From NCBI GenBank assembly GCA_029204225.1, contig CM055097.1, positions 7,461,676-7,525,675 on the forward strand: 64,000 bases of DNA. Reading direction: 5' to 3'. Positions 23,276-35,505 of the stretch are shown here, one piece after another (position 1 is the stretch's first letter; each line of letters begins with the position of its first letter). The translations under genes and the position numbers were made by a program. The notes under the pieces were generated by a model. The model did not search any database and was not told the origin of the DNA. It saw only the letters and a list, made by a program, of their open reading frames with translations. The stretch comes from Diphasiastrum complanatum (Eukaryota > Streptophyta > Lycopodiopsida > Lycopodiales > Lycopodiaceae).

Positions 23276-23704
23276 ACTTCTAATATTCATGTAGATACTA
23301 CAAAAGTTGAGATGAATGAGACCTTGGAGACTAGATTGAAGGACAGTGATAATCAAGAATGCAATGTTGTACTACAACAATGTTTCACCAGGAAAAGTGC
23401 AAAGGGCAAACAGTCGACGATGGATCACTTATTACATTCTTCGTTTATCTCGGAGAATGCACTGGCAGACGAGATGAGGAAGAGTATGACTACCGCCAAC
23501 CTCTACCCTACGCAGGTTAAATTTCTCCTCCAGCCAAGCCCATAGGACTCATTCATCTGACCTGGACAAGCCCTCATCCACCTCTTTCTCATCTGACCAG
23601 ACTGCACATCTTCATCTGATTGGGCCGAGCCCTCATGCACTTTTCTCTCAACCAAGTCCTCACCATTCCTCATCCATGTCAATCCCATCAAAATGTGAGT
23701 TTCC

Positions 23705-23842
23705 GACCCTGGATCGAATCGGATTGAGGCGAAAAATATCTGGACGTCTTCAACCCTGGATTGGATCGGATTGGGTCTGATAAATCTGTGCTCTTCGACC
23801 CTGGATCAGATCGGATCGGGTCTAGTAAATCTGACCCTTTGT
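23705..23842. repeat. Three-copy minisatellite, ~46 bp unit
   Basis: Units start at 23705, 23752 and 23797 with (G/A)ACCCTGGATCNNATCGGAT and include a TAAATCTG-type tail in copies two and three. The surrounding 23390-24290 has no gene signal. Confidence 0.75.
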
Positions 23843-24299
23843 ATAAATCCAACTCTTTGTTAATTTTTTGATACTGTTAACTAGAAAAATCCGATCCACT
23901 TACCGTTAGATAACGGCGGCCTTTTGTGGAATTGTAAGTATATTTTCTTAGGGCTTTAATGCACTAATCATCTGATAGGCATCTTGTGTAACAATGTACA
24001 GGTAATATTCTACAATGATGTTCATTGACTATGTAGTCTTATGTAGAATTAGTTAGTTGTAATTTTCTGATTATCTCACTATCAACGATTTCAGCTGAAG
24101 GTTGAGCGCCCTACTGTTCTGCGACCAACTTCAAACTTTTGTACTCAAAATTTTTATTTTATTTGAGTGCATTTTTGTGTCTACATTTTTGGTTCCATTG
24201 CGCATATTTGTTTCATCTTGAATTCATAGCTGGTAACTGATGCACTACCGATCTATCTCCATCTGCTCACCACTTCCACTGCTCATCGCATTTCCACCA

Positions 24300-24560
24300 A
24301 AATCCTATAGGTTTTCCTCCATGATGAAAACCCTACTCTTATTGTGACTAGATTCAATGTCTCTACTACTCAAATTGAATCTCACCAAGACTCGTGTCCT
24401 ATAGTTTTCCACACTTTTCAAAAGTGCTCATTCAAATGTTTTTAGATTAATAGAGCTTTGAAAAGTCAAACTCTAAGTCTAAAATGAAATTGGCCTTAAA
24501 TGCCATAGAAACAAATGTAACAAATTTGACTAAACTAGTTGAAATCTCTCACAACTCCTT
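24300..24560 (-). repeat. Inverted LTR fragment related to the 19-22 kb elements
   Basis: The reverse complement begins GTGAGAGATTTCAACTAGTT and follows, with substitutions and gaps, the first ~270 bp of the LTRs at 19034 and 21485, including the TTTTGAAA(A/G)GTGTGGGAAA-like and GGGTTT(A/T)CAT blocks. Only the 5' part of the LTR is present, in the opposite orientation. This is a diverged remnant of the same family. Confidence 0.65.
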
Positions 24561-25262
24561 GTGCAAGCCCATATGTAAAAGGCCTCTTGGTTAGGTCTAA
24601 CCAAGAGGCCTTTTTGGCACTTACCTCCACGCTCTCCTAGATGCAGCCTGTGGTTCTTGCCCAATCGCTTTCTTTGATGATCGATAAGTGGAATCAGTAA
24701 CTAACTCAGTCAAACGCTCTTCTAGCACCTGCAAAAGAGCTCATCTCATTGAGCTTCTAGAAAAACATGCTCGATAACTGGTAGTGCAAGCCCATATGAA
24801 AAAGGCCTCTTGGTTAGGTCTCCAACGACCTAACCAGGAGGCCTTTTTAGCACTTACCTCCATGCTCTCCTAGATGCGGCATGTGGTCCTTGCCCAGTCA
24901 CTTTCTTTGACAATCAATCACTGGAATCAATAAGTAACTCAGTCAAATGCTCTCCTAGCACTTGCAAAGAGCTCATGCCATTGAGCTTCTAGAAAAGCAT
25001 GCTCGATAATTGGTAGTGCAAGCCCATATGACAAAAGGCCTCCTAGTTAGGCCGACCTAACTAGGAGGCCTTTTTGGCACTTACCTCCACGCTCTCCTAG
25101 ATGTAGCCTGTGGTTCTTGCCCAGTCACTTTCTTTGACGATCGATCAGTGGAATCAATAAGTAACTTAGTCAATGCTCTTTCAGCACATGTAAAAGAGCT
25201 CATGCCATCAAGCCTCTAGAAAAGCATGTTCAAAATTTGGTAGTGCAAACCCATATGAAATG
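24561..25262. repeat. Tandem array of ~227 bp units, first three with a long hairpin
   Basis: Units start at 24561, 24784, 25016 and 25243, each with GTGCAA(G/A)CCCATATG; the fourth is cut short. The first three contain a strong inverted repeat. In unit 1, 18 bp perfect arms (24577-24594 and 24597-24614) are separated by 2 bases. In unit 2, 22 bp arms (24799-24820, 24827-24848) have one mismatch. In unit 3, 19 bp arms (25033-25051, 25056-25074) surround a 4-base loop. Arm sequences differ between units, but the differences occur on both sides so pairing is kept. The rest of the unit shows no coding capacity. Function is unknown. Confidence 0.85.
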
Positions 25263-25317
25263 GCCTCCTGGTTACTTATCTCTTGGCACTTACCTCTTTT
25301 TGGCATTTACCTCTTGT

Positions 25318-25480
25318 TATAGCTGTTGGCTTGATCGTCGCTCTTGCTCGTCGCTCGCTCTTGCTCTTGCAAGGTTAGTCGTTGTTGCCTACTCTCTCAG
25401 GCTCTTGCAAGGTCAGTTGCTTTGGCCTAGGCTCTTGCTCTCGCTCGCACTCTCAAGGTGGCTCTTGCAAAGTCGCACAG
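25318..25480. repeat. CTCTTGC-rich degenerate minisatellite
   Basis: Repeats of GCTCTTGC, GCTCTTGCAAGGT and CTCGCTCG lie directly right of the hairpin array. The plus-strand frame they create is an alanine/leucine-rich by-product, not a supported gene. Confidence 0.6.
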
Positions 25481-25995
25481 TTGGTGATCCCATGAGGTAA
25501 TCAACAACACTATGTCCGCCACTATGAGGATAGCATGTGTAGTTGCCAAAATCAGGCCAACAAGCGAGGCCATTATAAATGGCTAGCTCGTGAGCTTCTC
25601 CAAGCTACAATAGACACTCACCATAAGTAGTAATAGGACTGAGTGCGTCGGATGAAGTCCTGGTAATGCCCATATCATCACAGTCAATGGCCAGTGTGCG
25701 TAGGTGGTCATCAACATCATGAAACTCTACCTGTCACTCAGCAGTTCTAGCATTAAAATCACTAGTAAGAAGAATAGGACCACGATCTGAGAATTTGATA
25801 ATGTTTGTGGAGAGATCACCCAGAATGAAATTACTTCGAATGGCATTATGAATGATTTTAGAATTCTTCACAAATGCCAAAGGCTTATATGAATCATGTT
25901 GGGTCGGGATATAACATGGATGATGAGTAAAATTGAAAGTAATGTCTGAATGTGTGGGAGCTAGAAGAAAGATCTCCAAGTAAGAATTTTGGGTA
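25480..25995 (-). pseudogene. Endonuclease/exonuclease/phosphatase (EEP) domain remnant
   Basis: On the minus strand, 25979-25734 reads to a SDFNARTAE motif, equivalent to the GDFN-x-R catalytic strand of EEP nucleases. Past a stop, the same strand continues with a SDALSPITTYGECLL segment and then NYTCYPHSGGHSVVDYLMG, equivalent to the C-terminal (F/Y)TC...S-x-(I/V)DY(V/L) motif. The spacing and order match the EEP endonuclease found in LINE-type elements and in stand-alone plant proteins. No linked non-LTR reverse transcriptase is visible. In-frame stops show it is dead. Whether it came from a LINE or another element cannot be settled here. Confidence 0.6.
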
Positions 25996-26055
25996 AGTTG
26001 TATGCTTTAAGCTAGAAAGTCATTACTTCATCTTACAGATGGGTAGACCATAGGA

Positions 26056-27412
26056 ATGCAAAAGTTGAATCAAAATCCACCCTTTACTTGCATTGATGAG
26101 AATCTTTATAAAGATTGGAAATCCCTAGACTTGATCCTAACCATTGGGACAAACCTACGCTGTCACTATATCAAGAATCATTACGGGATACTACACATCA
26201 ATCATAGGAAGGAGTGTGCCATAAGACGATTAATCCTTAAAACATATGCTAGAAAAAGGACCATATACTCTTAAACGTACCTATCAACCTCAATATCGGA
26301 AATTTGTTGTGGACTAGGCTAGTAATGCCATTCAGCCACTAGCACGATACAAAAGCCATATCATATAGAGTCGAGAAAAGAACGCACACTCTGAATCACT
26401 CAATACCACCCGAGATAGAAAACGACAAACACCTGTAAATTGTCAGAATCACTAGAATACCTCCGAGAGTTGGTGAACAACATTAAGGTACACTAAATGA
26501 TCAACAACTCTATGGGAATGAAAGGACAGGATGTCCTAGAATATGGAATATTCTTCAAGTACACTTTGAAGACATTAACAACGACTTTAATGTAGAAGGA
26601 ATATTTAAGAAGGTTCTGTTGACTTATGTACTCGCATATCAGAAGTCAGTTTAAGACCAAGATCCCACTGTACATTGTAAGATTGGTACTAGGACTCACC
26701 AGATACCTTGGACATATATTAAAAAAAAACACCATTCTACCTTTTTACAGGACGATTTTCATAATAGGATACCATGGCACATTTCGGAAATCCGAGAAGA
26801 TTCTGCCCAGTAATACGAATCTTGAGTTGGGGATCTGCCACCATCATAGCTTTAGATACTACTTTGGGACGTGTCACGACCGGTGATCTTGCATTAGAAA
26901 TCAATTCCAATGGAGCTCAGATACAAGCCACCTTATACCTACGGTTGGGTCATCATTGGTTCCCACTAGCAGTCCAAGTTGCACTATTAGATGGAATCCC
27001 ACGAGCCGCATTAAGGTTCATATGACAAACCTAGGATACCAATTCCTACCCTTACATGGCGACGTGTGCCAACTATTCGCAAAAGGAATTCCAAGATACC
27101 ATTTCTACACACCTGAGTTTCACCACAACCTGCAACCCTGGGATATCTTATTCAGAAGACAACATCACGAAGATTATAGTTATTTAGACATATACGAACT
27201 TAGGCCAGATGGGTCATGGAGACTAATTGACGCCACATCCACTCACTATGCAGACATGTCGCAATCACCCCCGAATACCCCTTAACGTTGATCCATCTGA
27301 ACAATCACTTGGGACCGCTAATAGCACAAACGTGGTTCCAGAAAATAGGCCTAGGTATAGGACTCAAAGAGCATTGTACCAACACATAAGATTCGTCACC
27401 CTCGACACGTAG
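26056..27412 (+). pseudogene. Unrecognised plus-strand coding remnants
   Basis: Several adjoining plus-strand frames (26056-26274, 26626-26886, 26774-27025, 26956-27285, 27227-27412) overlap in the way expected of one protein broken by frameshifts. The best part is about 26950-27285, with motifs such as YHFYTPEFHHNLQPWDI and YELRPDGSWRLIDAT. I do not recognise the family, and no retroviral catalytic motif is present. It precedes the gypsy element of 27.8-33.6 kb on the same strand and could be the 3' coding end of an older element. Confidence 0.35.
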
Positions 27413-27814
27413 CATGAGGGTGTTTGTATTGGAGATTTAGCTATTGAGTAGTTAGAGAAGTATGTCAGTTTAAAATATGCATCTATTATTGCATAGATCC
27501 TGTATGGGTATTGTTGTCCACAAACCTGACGGGACTATGCCAAGGGTAGAGAATAGTTAGCATACCACACCAAAATTTGAGAGGTTAGAATTGACAAGAT
27601 AAGAATCCTGGCTTGATAATCATTTCATCTCCCAAGCAGTCATACCTCTGAGAGTCTGGAAAACTCTCATTGATCCGGGAATACGTGGTGATTAGGATGG
27701 CCCCCTAGATTGGAAACAACATTATCCTGATCATTCGTGTAAGGGTAGTGTGAGCCCTGTCCTCGCTGGAGATATTTCGATGGGACCAATCCCTTGACAA
27801 AAAATCCGCCAAGG

Positions 27815-28164
27815 CTAGGAGTGCAGAACTTGTGAAAGAAAATCGTTTGGAAAGTACCTACCCATTCTCAAGTTGAAAAGAGTTTATCCATCTCCACCAT
27901 TCTGATAAATCTGATCCATTAACGAAGAATCTAGTCTAAGTCCATCCTTGTTGAGCGTCATCTGACCCGTCAGATGCCAACATTGGTGCATCTGTCGGGA
28001 GTGCAAAACTTGTGAAAGAAATATTGTTTGGAAAGTACCTACCCATTGGTTGAAAAGAGTTTATCCATTTTGCACCTTTATGATGAAACTGATCCATTAG
28101 TAATGAATTCCACGTAAACCCACCATTGTTGAGCGTTAACTGACCCATCTGTTGGAAAGTGGTG

Positions 28165-28165
<1 letters not shown>
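27815..28165 (+). repeat. Two-copy repeat containing a gypsy-type LTR/primer-site junction
   Basis: Copies at about 27815-27975 and 27995-28160 share AGTGCA(G/A)AACTTGTGAAAGAAA, GTTTGGAAAGTACCTACCCA, GATCCATTA and TTGTTGAGCGT. A partial third copy begins at about 29448 (GACGCCAATATTGTG followed by TCTGCCGGGAGTGCAGAA). The TGGTGCATCTGTCGGGAG-like core resembles gypsy primer sites, so the repeat probably represents the LTR end and leader of the gypsy element at 29.5-33.6 kb. It is split by the solo LTR at 28165-29445. Confidence 0.55.
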
Positions 28166-29445
<1,280 letters not shown>

Positions 29446-29889
29446 TTAGACGCCAATATTGTGTGTCTGCCGGGAGTGCAGAATCTTGCTATTTCTACTG
29501 TTGAACATGATCTGCTTGCCATTGACCATGAACTTGACTAGTGACCAACCAGAAGGGAAGGTGGATAGACCCTGTTGAAAATCACACCTACCATGACATG
29601 ATAGTGGTTAGCATCGTGAAAGCGTTGATCCCACCATTCAAGTGACTAATAAACCATATCTACACAATAAGAAGATCCGTGATAATACAATAGGTCCTCC
29701 ACTATGACGTAAGCGTAAAAAATTAGCGGCCCTTGCGTCTTATCCACTGAAAAACCGGAGGTGTTCTTTAGATATTGACATTTCCCAACACACTACGGAG
29801 GACTTGCCCACAGTATCAGGAAATAATGTGGAAGAAATCCAGTGTGAGCCTATCAAGACAAATATAAGAGAGCAATTGTGATTCCCGCT

Positions 29890-30580
29890 GACATAGCACC
29901 ACTACCAAAGCTAAGAAGTACCATTCCGGAATAATCCCATGGCGCCCCTTATGAAAGTGCCAAAAATCATATCAAGGCCTTTAGAACTGCATGTTTAGTA
30001 AACCACATCATTGATCCCCATCACATCATGATGTATTTCACCATGACTTTAACTGGTGCAGCCAGACAATGGTACTATAGTCTACCACAGGGATCTATCG
30101 TTGACATCATGACGTTCTACATGTTATTTCTGAATGAGTTTGCCCCACATAGGACCACAGATGGAATCCTATTTACCCTTATCTCTCTTCAACAAGGAGA
30201 GGGAGAGAGTGTCCGTCAGTATCTTAGAAGAATGACAGCCTTATCTCAACAAGTATCCAATGGAATACAGTTACCTCAACCATTGCTATTGACGTTCTTC
30301 TTGAGAGGGCTAGGACGAGAACTACAATTGGTCGTGTGACAAAGCAACTCCCAACATTAGATGAAGCAGTAGCAAAAGCCATTGTAATGGAAGATGCACA
30401 ACTTGCCACAACTCAGGCTTCAAAGATATCCCAAGCTATGAGTAATATGGACCTTAGATTCGATATGTGGGGAATGAACACATCCGCAAGACGAGCTAGT
30501 TATAATCCACCCCATCAATTTCCACCACCAGTGGAATCACAACAGGTAACTCAAAATCAACGAGAATCTCCTAGATAGCA
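29890..30580 (+). pseudogene. gypsy gag (retrotransposon gag domain)
   Basis: The reading around 29945-30020 (KAFRTACLVNHIIDP) leads into an open frame from 30028 with MMYFTMTLTGAARQWYYSLP, the conserved LTGAARxWYxxLPxGSI core of the gypsy gag domain. EFAPHR and GESVRQYLRRM follow. One frameshift near 30335 shifts reading to a second open frame (to 30578) that is Gln-, Met- and Pro-rich, as is common before the zinc knuckles. Non-functional. Confidence 0.85.
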
Positions 30581-30805
30581 ACCAAAGTACAATACACAAC
30601 TACTTGTTGTGTCTAATTACAACATGAGAAATCCACCCGCTGAACAAGGGTATGAGAGCACATGTTCTAACTCAGGAATAGACGACATGAAAGCTATGTT
30701 GAAGAGTTATATGGATGTAATGAACGAGAACATTTCTACCCTTGTCTCAGATGTAAATTTTCTAAAAGACAACAGAACTTCATAGGACAGAGACGTAGTG
30801 ATAAC

Positions 30806-30988
30806 TTGCCCCCACCATTAGTCTATCGATATTGCCAAAAGAACCACCTCAATAGAAACTGTCCTAATATCATGTGTGGATACTGTAGACGTAGAGGACA
30901 CTTGGAGGATAGATGCTGGAACAGATGCGAAGTGCTGAACCAGGGGAATAACTCCAAGATTCATATCGAGCAGGACCTTCTAGGATAG
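30806..30988 (+). pseudogene. gypsy zinc-knuckle region
   Basis: Two adjacent CCHC knuckles are readable at 30824-30920: the first, YRYCQKNHLNRNC, has lost its first Cys; the second, CGYCRRRGHLEDRC, is intact (C-x2-C-x4-H-x4-C). These bind the element's RNA in functional relatives. The stop at 30986 and the surrounding frameshifts show decay. Confidence 0.8.
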
Positions 30989-31564
30989 TACAATTCTTAC
31001 AACAAGATTGAAAGTACTCACCGTTAGAAAAAGACAAAGCAAAAATCGAAGATAGTCGACCCCTAGTGAACTTCATCGAGTTAGAGACCCTCACGTCTAA
31101 AGAATCAAAAGAAGGAGTGATGATAGTGATGCGTAGTGGAAAACAGACTCAGAGACCTGTTGTAGTACCAGTAGATAATCCTAGAGCAATTGATGAGAAC
31201 TCATAGATAGCATCATACTAAAGTCAACCTCTACTCCTAAGGAGAAGAATCATGATCTAGAGGAACGAGAAACAAGACAAGTACCTAAGATAGAAGGTAA
31301 GAGACCCATTTGAAAGATACTAGAAACTAGAACTTACAACAATTGGTTGGCCCCAAAAGCAGTAAAATTCAAAACGCAACGACCTAGAAGATAGATTGAT
31401 CTAAACAAGACCATAGGATTACAATACATACATGATAATCTTGCTAACTTGAGCTTAGATGTGTTGTAGCAATTGATACACATATCACCAATAGTGAAAG
31501 AAAGGTCAAACAAATGATCCGTGATCCATTAACACCATATACATGACCACCCACGATAGGGACC

Positions 31565-31960
31565 TTGGATGCCAGTGCAGTGGATCAACATTGTCCTAAG
31601 GTAGATGTCATGATCGACGGATTAGTAGTTTTGGGAGCCATAGTGGATGTCGGATGCGCAGTTAATATCCTCAGTTTAGAACTAGTCAATCGTTTGGGTT
31701 TTACACTTGCACCAGCCACTCTCACTGCTCTAAAGTTAGTTCACAATGCGGTACTCAAGCCTAAAGGGGAGTTACGAGATATCTCCATCACTATAGCAAG
31801 CAAGACAATCCTGCAGACTTTTATGTTATGAGAATGTACGGAGGAAGTCATGGATACTCGATGCTACTAGGAAGGCTATGGCTATGATTAAGTAATTGCA
31901 TTGTGGACATACCAGCCGGAGTTTTAGTGTTCGGACGAGGGAAAGTAATAGTAGATGGTT
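31565..31960 (+). pseudogene. gypsy aspartic protease
   Basis: The open frame 31565-31831 contains VDVGCAVNILSLELVNRLG, corresponding to the retropepsin active-site loop D-(S/T)-G-(S/A), here Asp-Val-Gly-Cys, so the catalytic triad is altered. After a stop, other frames give the second conserved strand (a LLGRLWL-like block) and an IVDIPAGVLVFGRGK-like strand near 31920. Identified by position between the knuckles and RT and by these motifs. Confidence 0.7.
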
Positions 31961-32189
31961 ACCTGAAATACCCTAATCTAAACGAGCCTCCATACCCTCC
32001 ACAGAATGGGAGGAGATTTTTGATACTGATACAGGTCAGGATTCATCTAACATAGAAGATGAGCCTAAGGAGATCTTGGAATTAGAATGGAACACCCCAG
32101 ATGAAAAAGCACCCAAAGCACAAAATGCTGACATAAGCACGATCAATATAGGTACTGAAGAAAGTCCAAAAAATCTCAAGATAGGAGCA

Positions 32190-33073
32190 CACTTGACAGA
32201 CACAGAGAAGGGAACTCATAAGTCACTATTTTGGAAATATCGACATATCTTTGTCTGGAGTCATATTGACCTACCAGGGATACCACCAAAATTAGTAACA
32301 CATGCTATACCTTTAAAATTATGACAGAAATAGAAACGACTACTCCACCATTTGAGAGAAGGGGTGTTTTCTGAATTAGAGAGACTAAGAACTTCAAGTC
32401 TGGTTTTTTTCCGAAGAAACTACTGAATGGTGTTCCCCTATAATTCCATGATCGAAGAAAAATTCATCCCAGATTAGGATATGTGTCGACTATAGGAAGC
32501 TGAAAAACAAACCAAGAAAGACTACTATCCATTACCTTTCATAGATCAAATACTGGAAGAATTAGCTGGAAAAGATATATACTCATTTATGGACTACTTT
32601 GCTGGGTGTAATCAAATTGCCATCGCCAAAGAACAAAAACTTAAAGCCACATTTACCACTACGTTTGGGACCTTTGCTTATCAAGTCATGCCATTTGGAC
32701 TGACCAACACCCCTGCTACTTACCAACGATTTATGAATAATCATTTTAACGATATACTGAATGATAACCTTAAGATATTCATTGGTGACTTGTGTGGAGC
32801 ATCCTCAAAGAAGGATCACTTAGCAATTATAGAAGCTGTTTCCAAAAATGTGCAGTGTTTTGCGTGGCGTTGAATGCCAATAAGTGTCTGTCTGGGGTCC
32901 CCTATGGAGTATTGTTAGAACACGTGATTAGCCGATATGAAATGGCCACTGACCCAGAGAAAGTAGCAGTATTACTAGCCATAATCTCCCCCGCTGCTAT
33001 CACGCAACTACGATCTTTTCTCGGTTCGTCGACTGGATATTATAGACGATACATCATGGCTTATGCTTCATGA
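32190..33073 (+). pseudogene. gypsy reverse transcriptase
   Basis: Blocks appear in order: WKYRHIFVWSHIDLPGIPP (32231-32287), a WCSPIIP / RICVDYRKL-type stretch near 32430-32510, then the open frame 32589-32873 with MDYFAGCNQIAIAKE, KATFTTTFGTFAYQVMPFGL and TNTPATYQRFMN. The palm motif equivalent to (Y/F)(L/V)DD reads IFIGDL, with the first catalytic Asp replaced by Gly. 32930-33060 gives the thumb/connection motif LRSFLGSSTGYYRRYI. Several frameshifts. Inactive. Confidence 0.88.
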
Positions 33074-33074
33074 G

Positions 33075-33580
33075 CCTACCCCTTAATGAAACTGTTAAAG
33101 ACAGACGTCGAATGGAATTGGTCTAATGAGTGTGAACAAGCCTTTCAAGACCTCAAATGAGCCTTAGCATAAGCATCCGTTCTGAACCCCCCCCCATGTA
33201 TGATCGACCATTTTACGTGTTTACTAGCACCACCGAACTATGCATCAATTGTTGTCTAGCACAAGTCTGGGACAAAATCTATCACCCAATTATCTTTGTA
33301 GGAAGAAAATTGAAGGAAGCAGAACTAAATTATACCAAAGCCGAGCGAATCTATTTAGGACTGGCATATGTCGTCTCAAAATTTCGAGACTACCTATTGC
33401 ATAGACGGGTGATCTTATTTACAAAGAGTGAGGCAGTCACCATGTTACTAAACAGACTAGAACCACCAAAATGACTTATAAAGTGGATACTTTCATTGCA
33501 AGAATTTGACCATGAATTGCAGAGCAAACCCCTCAATTACAAGGCTTAAATGATTGCATGTGCGAGGAGGCCTAACCAAT
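33075..33580 (+). pseudogene. gypsy RNase H
   Basis: The open frame 33157-33474 contains PFYVFTSTTELCINCCLAQ, a variant of the RNase H start (FxVxTDAS) with Thr-Ser-Thr in place of the usual T-D-A-S. It then has PIIFVGRKLKEAELNYTKAE, FRDYLLHRRVILFTKSEAV and, past a stop, KWILSLQEFDHEL. The domain ends just before the copia LTR at 33616. Confidence 0.85.
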
Positions 33581-33615
33581 GATAATGATAATTGGGAGAA
33601 CGACCATGTGAGAGA

Positions 33616-35123
33616 TGTTGGAAATTAAGCCCATAGTTGCCTCCTTGGTGAATCATAACTTAGATAGCCAATCACTTGAAGAATGTCTACAATGGACTTT
33701 CGGCTGATTGCCAGCAAAGGGTAACCAATCCCATTATAAATTTGAGTTCAGATGTTAAGTTTAATAACTTGAAGTCATTGAAGACTTGGCCATCTTCAAG
33801 GACTTCCACAAAACTTGCATTTAGAACAAGTCTGCAAATTTACATTACTTTTTGAACAGTCTGCAAAAATACACTAAGTGTCACACAGTTCGCATATTTT
33901 GCACTTTCTCGAAAAATGCAACACTTACCTTCGACTTCTTCCGTTCAACTATTTTGAAGAAGTCAAACTTGTTCACATTTTAAAAGTTTAACTATTTTTC
34001 AGCACCTTCGGCTTTTTTGCATTTTTCTGAAAAATGCGAGAAAAGATAAATTCCAGAAGGTCCTCTATTTTTAAGAGTTAAACTGTTAAAGGCACCTTTG
34101 CCAATTTTTTAAGGGCACCTTCAAGTTGTTTTAAAGGTACCTTCGGCTTCTTCGCTTTTTTTTGAAAAGCGTGAGAAAGCCAGAGATCTTCATTTTTGAG
34201 GGCACCTTCAACTTTCTAAGGGTGCCTTAAACTTATTTAGGACACCTTCGACTTTTTCGCAAAAACTTGAAGAGAGAGAAAAATGCCGAAGGTCGTCTAA
34301 AATGAACGAGGTTCGTTCCCACGTTTCTTCGCGTAATTGTTGAAGTGAGAGAAAACCACTTCACGTAAAATGCGAAGTGAGAGATTTTGCGACGTCCTCA
34401 TCCACGTCAACGATCGTGATTTGTTGACCATATATATACTATGTATAGTTGTCACAAAAGTCATATACTTCCAAGTACAACGGCTTTCTGATTAGGTGAC
34501 AAACATTCAATGTAATTAATACATGGATGAAATCTATAAATAGATCATCCAAGCACAGATTAGTGGTTGCTCCGTCCATGAGACGTATTATTTGAGCCTC
34601 CCAATTACGCCATCAATTTTTGGTTGTAATTGTTATTTGTATTGTGCTTCAGTGTAATATAGCAGCAACAATTTTTCTATCTGTGTATAATGTAGATGAA
34701 TGCTTGTTGTGATTGAATGCACTCTATCGTTGTTTGATCGCGTTGGTTTACTCACTCTGATCAGAACACGGACGCCTACAACTCCTCAGTTTCTGATCAG
34801 ATGATGGCTGTCTTTGACACATGAGGAGCTCGCGATATTATATCGTTCTTCCATTTATTTCAAAACTATACTTCACATTGAATCTGATTTTAGTAGTACC
34901 ACACACAAACCATCTCTAATCTCTTCGGTGGACTGTACTCTCGTTTTAGAGTATGAATTAGTTTTTAAGATCCTGTTGGGCAATCAAAACACATAAAGCT
35001 GTGATTATCTTTAGCATAAGCTGTCTATTAGATTATTTTTGCACTTAGCAGCCGATTAGAATGGGAGAGCTGTTCCGCAATCTCTTTTTCGTTCTTGTTC
35101 TTCCTTCGAACTTGCCCCCATCA
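33616..35123 (+). repeat. 5' LTR of a copia element, 1508 bp
   Basis: It begins TGTTGGAAATTAAGCCC and ends ...CCCCCATCA, followed after three bases by the primer site TGGTATTAGAGC (35127-35138). A TATA-like CTATAAATAG lies near 34535. The left third carries repeated CACCTTCGGCTTTTTCGC motifs, related to 8.4-8.55 kb. It interrupts the gypsy pol just after RNase H. A related but different LTR type is found at 35500 and, inverted, at 28165. Confidence 0.8.
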
Positions 35124-35126
35124 GAT

Positions 35127-35138
35127 TGGTATTAGAGC
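35127..35138 (+). other. Primer binding site of the copia element
   Basis: TGGTATTAGAGC, complementary to initiator Met-tRNA with one substitution, three bases after the LTR. Confidence 0.85.
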
Positions 35139-35190
35139 TTAGTCCAAATAAACCGAGAGATTAAGTTTGTTCTATTTGTATACAGTTATC

Positions 35191-35505
35191 ATGTCTCATA
35201 TAGGTAGCTCTTCATCTTCACCACTAAGTGAAGCTAGAGTCATTGACAAGTCCAATGGTTCTAACTTCTGATGTTAATATATAGAGATCTTTGGGATGTA
35301 GTAGAAGGTGCAGACCTGAAACCAGAAGATGGTGATCAAGCAAAGACTTGGAGGATCAAAGATCAGAAGGCCTTAGCATGTATCACACTCATTCTGGCCG
35401 ACTCCAAATATCTCAGTTACCACGTGCAAAACCTCTAAGGAAGCACTGGACTTGTTATCAAGTCTCTATGAGACTCACGATGTAACCACGAGATTACATC
35501 TTAGA
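35191..35505 (+). pseudogene. copia gag N-terminal part
   Basis: From ATG 35191 the reading starts MSHIGSSSSS and reaches VIDKSNGSNF, where the conserved Trp position is a TGA. After a frameshift it continues with DLWDVVEGADLKPEDGDQAK, TWRIKDQKALACITLILAD and a CNHEIT-like stretch. This is the copia gag domain (DLWxVV, W-x5-KAL). Reading breaks off at about 35505, where a different LTR begins, so the rest of this element is lost or displaced. Confidence 0.75.

Larger units (their letters stand above)
29455..33580 (+). mobile_element. Degenerate Ty3/gypsy gag-pol, no integrase
   Basis: Gag, zinc knuckles, protease, reverse transcriptase and RNase H follow in the correct order on the plus strand, with many stops and frameshifts. 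The coding stretch ends after RNase H at about 33580, where a copia LTR begins (33616). Integrase and the gypsy 3' LTR are missing from the window. Its 5' leader was split by the solo LTR at 28165-29445. The individual domains are listed separately. Confidence 0.85.

Noticed and set aside
24561-25262. CRISPR-like array
   Set aside because: The repeat units are ~227 bp and contiguous without unique spacers, in a plant nuclear context with retrotransposons.
25237-25500. Leu/Ala-rich plus-strand frame
   Set aside because: Product of the CTCTTGC minisatellite next to the hairpin array.
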